From Deltaproteobacteria bacterium (GTDB lineage: Bacteria > SAR324 > NAC60-12), in the NCBI GenBank assembly GCA_003541985.1, contig DPLM01000273.1:1-5555 (forward strand): a stretch of 5,555 bases of DNA. Direction: 5' to 3'. Below, piece by piece: positions 1 to 5,555 of this stretch. Within the stretch, counting starts at the first letter, position 1; every line of letters starts with the position of its first letter. The notes below the pieces were generated by a model. It was not told the DNA's origin and made no database searches. It was given only the letters and a program-made list of their open reading frames with translations. A program made the translations under genes and the position numbers.

Positions 1-6
1 AGTTTT

Positions 7-2187
7 ATGGTTCCGTCAGTAAAAGATGATGCTAAAAAGTACCAATCAAGGGATGGGTGGCTAACTCTCGACTCACACAACAAGACAATAATTCAATGGT
101 CATTTGCAATCTTTGCTGTCGGTTTCGCTCTCTGGCATGTGACTACAAATCTTCTGATTAATGAATCCCCCCTTTGGCAAAATTCAATTCATTTCGCTGG
201 CTTTGCTATCCTAGCAACAGTCATTTACCCATCTCAATTGCTTGGTCGCCAAAACTTATTCTTTGACCTGGCATATGGTTCCCTTGTGGCATGGGCAGCA
301 TGCTGGGTTGCTGCATCCGAATCCCGCATTTATGAAGACACTTTAGCTCTTACTGGACAGGCCTGGCAGTTCAATATGTTTGATTGGACTGCTGGGGGTT
401 TACTTGCTGTAGCAGTTATAGATTTTTCAAAGAGAGTTTCGGGTTGGGTAATTCCTATTCTGATCATTCTATCAGTCTCCTACATTCTTTTCCTTGGTGA
501 GCATCTACCGGGTGTATTTCGGGCAGCTAGCCTTCCTTTGGATGATGTACTGTTTCGAACAATTTATAATGATGAAGGATTGTTCGGAATTCTTGCGAAT
601 ATTTCCTCTTCCAATATAACGCTTTTCATGATCTTTGGCGGTTTTCTAGTAGTCTCTGGTGCCAGCGATTTTGTAATTGAAGTCTCGAAAGTTGTAGCAG
701 GTCGAATTCGGGGAGGAGCAGCATTTGTAGCAGTCATATCCTCTGCTTTGACAGGCACTATTAGCGGGTCTGCTGTAGCAAATACTGCCTCGACCGGAGT
801 CATCACGATTCCTCTTATGAAATCAAATGGATTCAGAGGACGATTTTCCGCAGGAGTTGAAGCAGCAGCTTCAACTGGAGGCCAGTTAATGCCACCGATT
901 ATGGGAGCTGGAGCATTTGTCATGGCAAGTTATACAGCAATTCCATATTCCACAATTGTTTCGGTATCAATCATCCCAGCTTTTCTTTATTTTATGTCAG
1001 TCGCTTTTGTAGTTCGCATTGAAGCTGTCAAGCACCGCGTGGGTGAAGGCATCGATTTAAGAGTAAGTCGTGCAAAAATCTTAGCAGGTGCTTTGACCTT
1101 CATTGTGCCACTGACAATTATGATTGGTTTACTGATGTCAGGTGTAACTCCAAACTTTGCAGCATCGACTTCAATTGCAGTTTTGATCATCGTTTCATGG
1201 TTGGCTTGGTTACTCGGTAGAGCAACTGGAACAATTGAATTACAAACCAATGTCATGAACATCAAGCAGATCGTTGAGGCTTGTTTATTGGGAATGCGAA
1301 GTGGAATCCTGACAGCCATCCTTCTCGTTTCAATCGGGGTAATCAATAATGCTATTGTGACAAGTGGAATTGGGAACGGATTTTCATTGATGATTGCTCA
1401 GTGGTCTCAAGGTTCACCAATCGTGGCCATTGGATTGATTGCACTTGCATCTTTGGTTTTGGGAATGGGTTTGCCTGTCACAGCTTCTTATATCATCCTC
1501 GCAATATTGTGTGCACCGGCTTTGGCAGGAATATTAGCCGATAAAATTATAATCGAAAAATTAGTGGGAGGCTTGACCGATCCGATGCAAGCAGCTTTGT
1601 TCATGTTAGTAGAGAGCCCACATGTAGCAAAAGTTGCAACTGGCATGAGTATCGAAGAAGCCTCCAGTCTGATGGCAGACGTACCTTTTGAGATTGCTAT
1701 GACCATGCGCCCATTGCTAGTGGATGCAGATATGCTGATGGGCTTTTTACTTATTGCTCACCTAATCATTTTCTGGCTGAGTCAGGATAGTAATGTCACT
1801 CCACCTGTATGTCTCGCCGCTTTTACTGCAGCAGGAATCGCAAAATCCCCACCAATGGCAACTGGTTTTCAATCATGGAAAGCTGCGAAAGGCTTGTACA
1901 TTGTTCCACTTCTATTTGCATATACACCGCTTGTTAACGGGTCTTTTCATGAGATTTTACAGATTGGTTTTTTTGCATTATTTGGAATTTACGCTATCAA
2001 TGCCCTGATTGCTCGGTTTGCAGAGGGACCGATGGCTTTTTGGTATTGGCCAATTCTTTCAGCTGGAGCGATACTTTCTTTCTGGCCGTTAGATCTCTTG
2101 ACGAATATGCTCGGTGCTTTATTTGTTCTAGTGACTATTATTCATAGTCACATTAGGAATTCAGCTACAGCTCATCCAAAAACCTAA
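7..2187 (+). CDS. TRAP transporter permease, fused small and large membrane subunits (4TM/12TM, TAXI-associated type)
   Basis: Inner-membrane permease of a tripartite ATP-independent periplasmic transporter, which takes up organic acids by an ion gradient using a periplasmic receptor. At 726 residues it fuses the DctQ-like part (hydrophobic helices between about residues 28 and 165) to the DctM-like part (about 190 to 710). Seen motifs: GGFLVVSGASDF (211-222), GTISGSAVANTASTG (250-264, the first re-entrant hairpin region), ASTGGQLMPP (288-297), GMGLPVTASY (486-495, second hairpin region) and SNVTPPVCLAAF (595-606). These are typical of the COG4666 fused permeases, which usually pair with a TAXI-family receptor; no receptor gene lies in the window. 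About 70 residues (509-582) between the second hairpin and the SNVTPP motif look extra compared with shorter members. The frame is open to the window edge (only six bases precede this ATG), so the true start could lie upstream. Substrate is not readable; glaH next door hints at a C5 dicarboxylate (inference). Confidence 0.93.
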   Translation: MVPSVKDDAKKYQSRDGWLTLDSHNKTIIQWSFAIFAVGFALWHVTTNLLINESPLWQNSIHFAGFAILATVIYPSQLLGRQNLFFDLAYGSLVAWAACWVAASESRIYEDTLALTGQAWQFNMFDWTAGGLLAVAVIDFSKRVSGWVIPILIILSVSYILFLGEHLPGVFRAASLPLDDVLFRTIYNDEGLFGILANISSSNITLFMIFGGFLVVSGASDFVIEVSKVVAGRIRGGAAFVAVISSALTGTISGSAVANTASTGVITIPLMKSNGFRGRFSAGVEAAASTGGQLMPPIMGAGAFVMASYTAIPYSTIVSVSIIPAFLYFMSVAFVVRIEAVKHRVGEGIDLRVSRAKILAGALTFIVPLTIMIGLLMSGVTPNFAASTSIAVLIIVSWLAWLLGRATGTIELQTNVMNIKQIVEACLLGMRSGILTAILLVSIGVINNAIVTSGIGNGFSLMIAQWSQGSPIVAIGLIALASLVLGMGLPVTASYIILAILCAPALAGILADKIIIEKLVGGLTDPMQAALFMLVESPHVAKVATGMSIEEASSLMADVPFEIAMTMRPLLVDADMLMGFLLIAHLIIFWLSQDSNVTPPVCLAAFTAAGIAKSPPMATGFQSWKAAKGLYIVPLLFAYTPLVNGSFHEILQIGFFALFGIYAINALIARFAEGPMAFWYWPILSAGAILSFWPLDLLTNMLGALFVLVTIIHSHIRNSATAHPKT

Positions 2188-2215
2188 ATTTTATCAAATT
2201 AATTACTAACACCCA

Positions 2216-3136
2216 ATGAGTAGTTACCAAAGCTTTCCTACAACCCAATTAAGCCATCGGTCCCACTCACTCAATCCGAGATTACAAGAATTATATCTTC
2301 CGATGGTTATTCTTGAAAACTTTCTTGCATCTACCAAAGAAATCAGTGTTCAAGAGCTAGAATACGTTCCATATCAACGGCTTATTCTGGCCCATCTACT
2401 AGATGAAGAATGTGGTGGCTCACTCAAGAAAATCCTTGTGGAAACACTACACAACCGAGCAACGGGAGCTTTGGAAATCAGTACACCTTCTGGCCTTGAC
2501 AAAGAAGGACTGATCAAGGTTTCCACTGCAGTCAGTCACCTGGTTGGCTTACCCAATTTCGACTCTATGAGTAAGAAGTACTATGCTTGCTTTAATGTAA
2601 AGGACACCGACAACAGCGACTCCTACCTACGGCAAGCCTATCGACTCTTTACCCTGCACACTGATGGGACTTACGTGGACGAGACAACAGACTGGGTCTT
2701 GATGCTTAAAATCAAAGAAGAAAAAGCGGTTGGAGGAGAAAGCAGACTGCTGCACCTTGACGATTGGGAGGAAATGGAAATCTTTGCAAAGCACCCTCTT
2801 GGACACACTCCCATGGAATATAAATCTCCGCCAAGCAAAAACGTTTCGGTTTCCGTAAAGCGTCAAACATTTTACCAGCACAATGGTCGGCCCTGCCTCT
2901 GTTTCATTGACCAATTCGTTTATCCGCATACCATTGAGCAAGCTCTTTTTCTGAGGGATATGTCTCATTCAATGGAAAATTCTCCAAAAGCGCTCTCTAT
3001 CCCGTTACCCATCGGTCATATGATACTAATCAACAATCACTTCTGGGCACACGGCAGGGAACCCTTCGAAAAACATCCTCAGCTGTATCGGGAATTGTTA
3101 CGCCAGCGCGGTGCTTTCATAGAGCAAAACTCATAA
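2216..3136 (+). CDS. glaH: Glutarate 2-hydroxylase, Fe(II)/2-oxoglutarate-dependent dioxygenase (CsiD/GlaH family)
   Basis: Cytoplasmic dioxygenase that converts glutarate, 2-oxoglutarate and O2 to L-2-hydroxyglutarate, succinate and CO2, a step of lysine/glutarate breakdown. Match to E. coli CsiD/GlaH is by recall of conserved blocks: DNSDSYLRQ (132-140), LHTDGTYVDE (147-156), LLHLDDWE (178-185), PPSKNVS (205-211), IDQFV (231-235), LINNHFWAHGR (271-281) and RELLRQRG (292-299). The iron triad is visible as His148, Asp150 and His279; Arg292, 13 residues after the distal His, is the likely 2-oxoglutarate anchor. At 306 residues it is slightly shorter than the E. coli protein (about 325), the difference lying in the poorly conserved N-terminus. 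The gene starts 28 nt after the TRAP permease stop, so co-transcription is likely. No Shine-Dalgarno sequence precedes this ATG (the upstream bases are acaccca). A later in-frame Met30 is possible but would remove part of the N-terminal region. No lhgO follows in the window. Confidence 0.93.
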   Translation: MSSYQSFPTTQLSHRSHSLNPRLQELYLPMVILENFLASTKEISVQELEYVPYQRLILAHLLDEECGGSLKKILVETLHNRATGALEISTPSGLDKEGLIKVSTAVSHLVGLPNFDSMSKKYYACFNVKDTDNSDSYLRQAYRLFTLHTDGTYVDETTDWVLMLKIKEEKAVGGESRLLHLDDWEEMEIFAKHPLGHTPMEYKSPPSKNVSVSVKRQTFYQHNGRPCLCFIDQFVYPHTIEQALFLRDMSHSMENSPKALSIPLPIGHMILINNHFWAHGREPFEKHPQLYRELLRQRGAFIEQNS

Positions 3137-3199
3137 ACTGACTTGTTCAAGAAGGAAACTTTTAGAGTTTATTTCTGAAAAATAACGCCAATTTAATCT

Positions 3200-3203
3200 A
3201 GGA
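3200..3203 (+). promoter_or_regulatory. Shine-Dalgarno site of the DUF4399 pseudogene
   Basis: AGGA ends 8 nt before the ATG at 3212, a normal distance. It matters because it fixes the start of the broken DUF4399 gene and shows that the translation start is still intact although the reading frame is not. The 63 nt between the glaH stop and this site hold no feature I can support. Confidence 0.55.
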
Positions 3204-3211
3204 AACGCTAA

Positions 3212-3636
3212 ATGAACAAATTAATCAAAGTTGTAAAAAAACAAATTTCTGCTCATAATTTATTGCTTCGTTGCAACCCCTTTGATCTTCGCTGGTGACA
3301 CACATTCGGTACAAGGAACAAAAATCTATTTCGTCAACATTCAAGATGGCGATGTTGTCAAAAGTCCCTTCCTAGTCCAGTTTGGCCTTAGTTCCCAAAT
3401 GGGAATAGCCCGATACCGGACATAATCATCTAGTAATAAATTTTCCAACTCCTAATCCAAACAAGGCCATTCCCAGTAAAAGTGAAAACCATATCCATTT
3501 TAGTGGTGGTCAAACAGAATCGGAGGTCGATCTACCATCTGGCCAACATACGCTACAACTAGTTTTGGGAGATTATTCACATATCCCCCACGACCCACCC
3601 ATAATATCTGAAATTATAACCATCACTGTGGAGTAG
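3212..3636 (+). pseudogene. DUF4399 family exported protein, frameshifted with an internal deletion
   Basis: No single frame is open, but three consecutive segments join into one DUF4399 protein. (1) ATG at 3212 gives MNKLIKVVKK and would stop at 3296. (2) From about 3237, one base out of step, the frame reads a signal-peptide core (KFLLIIYCFVATPLIFA) and then the domain start: KIYFVNIQDGDVVKSP, VQFGLSSQMGIA, ending at Ala 3408-3410. (3) From 3412, again shifted by one, it reads DTGHNHLVINFP, ENHIHFSGGQTE, HTLQLVLGDYSHIPHDPP and ITITVE, with a TAG at 3634-3636. The first break sits at an A7 run (3235-3241). At the second, family members carry about seven residues (PAG...KP) between GIA and DTGH where only one base remains, implying about 20 nt lost. 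The family is a small periplasmic protein of unknown role with conserved histidines; one of the usual GHHH histidines is Asn here. The good preservation around both lesions suggests recent inactivation. An assembly error could explain the A7 shift, less readily the deletion. Confidence 0.88.
3630..3633 (+). promoter_or_regulatory. Shine-Dalgarno site of the chemoreceptor gene, inside the pseudogene tail
   Basis: GGAG with a 7-nt spacer to the ATG at 3641. It overlaps the last two sense codons of the DUF4399 pseudogene, and its stop codon (3634-3636) falls within the spacer. This arrangement supports ATG 3641 as the chemoreceptor start and suggests the two genes were once translated as neighbours on one transcript. 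Confidence 0.7.
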
Positions 3637-3640
3637 ATAG

Positions 3641-5245
3641 ATGAGGCTATCTGTTGGCAGCAAATTACTTTTTTTGATTACGATTGGAGGAGGACTGGCT
3701 CTTACGTTGATGGCCGTTGTTTTAATCGGGATGGAATTAAACAGAGCTGACCAACGTTTTGTTGAGCGTTATCAGGGTCTTTCTGATTTGATATCCACTG
3801 AACTGGCTCCTGCACTTCACCTTTCAGACGAAAGAATTATTGGGAAACGTATAAAAGCCTTTTTGAGTGTTGCCAAAGATGACCTGGTCTTGATGCGTTC
3901 ATACGACCTCGATGGTTCTCAGATTTACGAATATGGGAAAGCAAACTTTGAAACACAGCTCAACCAGCTCATTTTGAATCGGTTGCCAACTCTTCAGACT
4001 GGGCAAATAATAATTGAACAGAGTGAGGCGAACCTTGTTCTTCTGCAACCAGCTAGATTAGCTAGTGATGAGGTTGCTGGCTATGTGGGATTCATCTGGA
4101 GCCGCCTTGAGCTCCAAAATCAGCGTGAAGAATTAATAATTACATCAGCATGGTTGATCTTAGCAATGCTCTTGGGCACAAGTTTGGGTTTACTAGGGGC
4201 TGTTTATCTTTTTATAACCAGACCAGTTGGACAAATGGTTCTTTCGCTCGATGCAAGTTCGCGGGAAATTGCTGATTCAAACATAGAGCTTTCAGAACGG
4301 ACTCTGAGGCAGAGTTCTTCACTTGAAGAAACCGCAGCTTCGATGGAACAGATGTCAAGCATTATGGAAAATAATGCCGAAGAATCCAAGAAAGCTGCGC
4401 AATTGATGCGCGGAACACGTCAAACTGCGGATCAAGTTCGGGACAACCTCTTGGCTGCTGTGACCCAAGCAATTTCTTCAAATGAAAGAACCCTGACACA
4501 GTTGCAAGAAACCAATGAACGTGTGGTAGGAGCAATGTCAGCAATATCAAGTAATTCTCAAAAAATTGAAGGTATTATCAACTTGATCAACGAGATTGCC
4601 TTCCAAACTAATCTACTAGCCCTAAATGCCTCCGTGGAGGCTGCTCGAGCTGGGGAGCATGGAAAGGGATTTGCGGTAGTTGCCACAGAGGTACGCAAAC
4701 TAGCACATCGCTCTGCAAGGGCTGCTGCTGAAATTGGGAATTTGATTGAAACCAGTAAACAAAGTATTCAACAAGGTCGAGAGTACGTCAAAGACAGTGA
4801 TGAGTCACTTAGTGAAATGCGAACTGAATCTCAAGAAACTTTGGAGGGTCTCCATCAACAAAGTAGTGAGAATCTAGAAGCAATTCTTAGAGCAGTGATT
4901 GAATTCTCAGAAGTGATGGAGAGCATCGAAGTTGCCTCTGCAGAGCACGCTAACGGGATCAATCAGGTCAACAAAGCAATTATGGACATGGACCAACTGA
5001 CTCAAGAAAATGCAACCATGGTCGAACAGAGTGCCGCAGCCAGCGAACAAATGGCTTCTCAGGCAGAACGCTTACGTCAACTCTTTGTCCCAGGACAACT
5101 TAGGAGCTATCAGAAAGATTTAACCACAAAAAAGACTATTGAAAGAGACCACAAACTAAATGATTCCAAATCACTCCCTGAGCCCAATTACAAGAAATCT
5201 CCTTTTACAAATCAATCAAACACTGCAGAGGATTTTTTTGAGTAG
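3641..5245 (+). CDS. Methyl-accepting chemotaxis protein, HAMP-less or with vestigial HAMP, extended signalling hairpin
   Basis: Membrane chemoreceptor that controls CheA through CheW. Order in its 534 residues: TM1 about 8-32; periplasmic sensor about 33-164; TM2 about 165-192; methylation helix; signalling tip; return helix; polar tail from about 485. The tip is near-canonical (EIAFQTNLLALNASVEAARAG, 318-338): Phe321, Asn329, Glu333 and Arg336 match Tsr Phe373, Asn381, Glu385 and Arg388. Likely adaptation sites are Glu230 and Gln237 in the LEETAASMEQ block and Glu462/Gln463 in the return helix. The sensor has no motif I can name surely; a YDLDGS-type strand (88-93) and a late GYVGFIWS strand (147-154) recall Cache/CHASE8-like folds (inference). 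Only about 36 residues separate TM2 from LEETAASMEQ, against about 90 in Tsr, so a full HAMP is absent. Each arm of the hairpin is 22 residues longer than in Tsr. The end (EDFFE) lacks the usual aromatic CheR-docking pentapeptide. Ligand unknown; glutarate sensing would be speculation from proximity. Confidence 0.94.
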   Translation: MRLSVGSKLLFLITIGGGLALTLMAVVLIGMELNRADQRFVERYQGLSDLISTELAPALHLSDERIIGKRIKAFLSVAKDDLVLMRSYDLDGSQIYEYGKANFETQLNQLILNRLPTLQTGQIIIEQSEANLVLLQPARLASDEVAGYVGFIWSRLELQNQREELIITSAWLILAMLLGTSLGLLGAVYLFITRPVGQMVLSLDASSREIADSNIELSERTLRQSSSLEETAASMEQMSSIMENNAEESKKAAQLMRGTRQTADQVRDNLLAAVTQAISSNERTLTQLQETNERVVGAMSAISSNSQKIEGIINLINEIAFQTNLLALNASVEAARAGEHGKGFAVVATEVRKLAHRSARAAAEIGNLIETSKQSIQQGREYVKDSDESLSEMRTESQETLEGLHQQSSENLEAILRAVIEFSEVMESIEVASAEHANGINQVNKAIMDMDQLTQENATMVEQSAAASEQMASQAERLRQLFVPGQLRSYQKDLTTKKTIERDHKLNDSKSLPEPNYKKSPFTNQSNTAEDFFE

Positions 5246-5265
5246 TCCCTTGTCTTCGGGAGTTC

Positions 5266-5291
5266 AATTTGTGTCCACTCAAGGACAAATT
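5266..5291 (+). repeat. Imperfect inverted repeat between the chemoreceptor and the Fe-S subunit gene
   Basis: AATTTG-TG-TCC (5266-5276) pairs with GGACAAATT (5283-5291): nine base pairs with a two-base bulge in the left arm and a six-base loop. It begins 21 nt after the chemoreceptor stop and ends 14 nt before the next ATG, just upstream of its ribosome-binding site. There is no T-run after it on either strand, so it is not a clear Rho-independent terminator. It could be an mRNA 3' end structure, an operator half-site pair or chance. Confidence 0.35.
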
Positions 5292-5294
5292 AAA

Positions 5295-5301
5295 AAGGAG
5301 G
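5295..5301 (+). promoter_or_regulatory. Very strong Shine-Dalgarno site of the [2Fe-2S] subunit gene
   Basis: AAGGAGG, a full match to the anti-Shine-Dalgarno core, lies 4 nt before the ATG at 5306; an overlapping AGGAG follows at 5299-5303. It settles the start of the downstream gene and is much stronger than the sites of the other genes in the window, suggesting high translation of the first subunit of a multi-subunit enzyme. Confidence 0.85.
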
Positions 5302-5305
5302 AGAC

Positions 5306-5555
5306 ATGGTCGAGTTGACTATAAACGGCCAAACCCACCAACTAGATGTAGATCCAACAACTCCACTTCTCTGGGTTCTCAGAGAGCATCTCGAGCTCAC
5401 TGGCACCAAATATGGCTGCGGTATCCAAAACTTTAGTTCCTGTACGGTCCACGTCAATGGGAAGGCTGTCCGCTCCTGTGGCAAAACTCTAGAAGAAATA
5501 GCAGGGAAAGCAGTCACAACGATCGAAGGTTTTTCCGAAGATACTCAGCATCCTG
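5306..5555 (+). CDS. [2Fe-2S] small subunit of a molybdenum hydroxylase (xanthine dehydrogenase / isoquinoline 1-oxidoreductase type), 5' part
   Basis: Electron-transfer subunit that in this family carries two [2Fe-2S] clusters and passes electrons from the molybdopterin subunit to an acceptor. The window holds the first 83 codons; the frame is open at the edge. Seen: a ferredoxin-like N-terminus (MVELTINGQ, LLWVLREHLELTGTKYGCG), the binding loop, TVHVNGKAVRSC (47-58) and TTIEGFSED. Full-length members run about 150 to 170 residues, with a second helical domain that would lie beyond the window. The first cluster normally uses C-x4-C-x2-C-x11-C. Here Cys38, Cys46 and Cys58 are in place, but the second position is Phe43 (TTT, 5432-5434), so one ligand is missing. 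The surrounding residues (QNFSS instead of the usual AQCGA) are also changed, so this is not simply one altered base in a standard loop. The wording of the loop and AVRSC resembles IorA-type small subunits, but substrate class cannot be read here. The large subunit probably lies downstream. Confidence 0.88.
   Translation, partial: MVELTINGQTHQLDVDPTTPLLWVLREHLELTGTKYGCGIQNFSSCTVHVNGKAVRSCGKTLEEIAGKAVTTIEGFSEDTQHP

Noticed and set aside
564..1706. Minus-strand open frames (564-923, 987-1346, 1488-1706) inside the TRAP permease gene
   Set aside because: Their products are low-complexity antisense readings with no family motifs, while the + strand protein is conserved throughout.
1793..2008. 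Second + strand frame within the TRAP permease gene, 71 codons
   Set aside because: Out-of-frame reading of the conserved permease C-terminal half; no domain and no ribosome-binding site.
2627..2968. Minus-strand open frame across the glaH catalytic region
   Set aside because: Antisense of the conserved HTDGTYV to IDQFV region; no recognisable motif.
3156..3170. Short hairpin AAACT-TTTAG-AGTTT after glaH
   Set aside because: Only five mostly A/T pairs and no following T-run; too weak to call a terminator.
3143..3197. Possible promoter before the DUF4399 remnant (TTGTTC with TTTATT or TTTAAT as -10)
   Set aside because: Spacing is 14 or 19 nt or more and the boxes are poor; in AT-rich DNA such matches are expected by chance.
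4204..4550. Two overlapping minus-strand open frames within the chemoreceptor gene
   Set aside because: Antisense of the methylation helix; no protein features.
5233..5239. T7 run near the chemoreceptor stop as a terminator or slippage site
   Set aside because: No GC-rich stem precedes it, and it is in frame within the coding end (Asp-Phe-Phe-Glu-stop).
5246..5261. TCCC...GGGA four-base stem just after the chemoreceptor stop
   Set aside because: Too short, with an eight-base loop and no T-run; indistinguishable from chance.
5290..5517. Minus-strand open frame opposite the Fe-S subunit
   Set aside because: The + strand has a perfect ribosome-binding site and a family match over the same bases.

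Overview
The window reads as a piece of a Gram-negative, probably proteobacterial chromosome of moderate to low GC. Evidence: a fused TRAP permease, a CsiD-family dioxygenase, a classical two-TM chemoreceptor, a signal-peptide-bearing periplasmic protein remnant and a molybdenum-hydroxylase small subunit. All genes lie on the + strand. I cannot place the species from sequence alone.

Region 1 (1-3136): a fused 4TM/12TM-type TRAP permease (7-2187), the COG4666 form that normally works with a TAXI-type solute receptor, followed after 28 nt by a glaH/csiD homologue (2216-3136), a non-haem Fe(II)/2-oxoglutarate dioxygenase that hydroxylates glutarate to L-2-hydroxyglutarate. Together they suggest a module for uptake and oxidation of a C5 dicarboxylate. 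The expected partner lhgO (L-2-hydroxyglutarate oxidation) and a solute-binding protein gene are not in the window.

Region 2 (3137-3640): this looks like a 500-nt intergenic gap but holds a broken DUF4399 gene (3212-3636). It keeps its Shine-Dalgarno site, start, signal peptide, both halves of the domain and its stop. It is disrupted by a one-base shift at an A7 run and by an internal loss of about 20 nt. Its last bases carry the ribosome-binding site of the next gene.

Region 3 (3641-5245): a methyl-accepting chemotaxis protein with a periplasmic sensor domain of unassigned type. Two architectural oddities stand out. There is no room for a normal HAMP domain between TM2 and the methylation helix. 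Both arms of the cytoplasmic hairpin are longer than those of Tsr by the same amount, 22 residues each.

Region 4 (5246-5555): a short spacer with an imperfect inverted repeat and a very strong Shine-Dalgarno site, then the first 83 codons of a [2Fe-2S] small subunit of a xanthine dehydrogenase/isoquinoline-oxidoreductase-type molybdenum hydroxylase. Its second expected cluster cysteine is replaced by Phe43. The gene runs off the window end.

No tRNA, rRNA, CRISPR array, insertion sequence or att site was seen. The window is mostly ordinary metabolism and chemotaxis; the notable points are the hidden DUF4399 pseudogene, the unusual chemoreceptor geometry and the missing Fe-S ligand.
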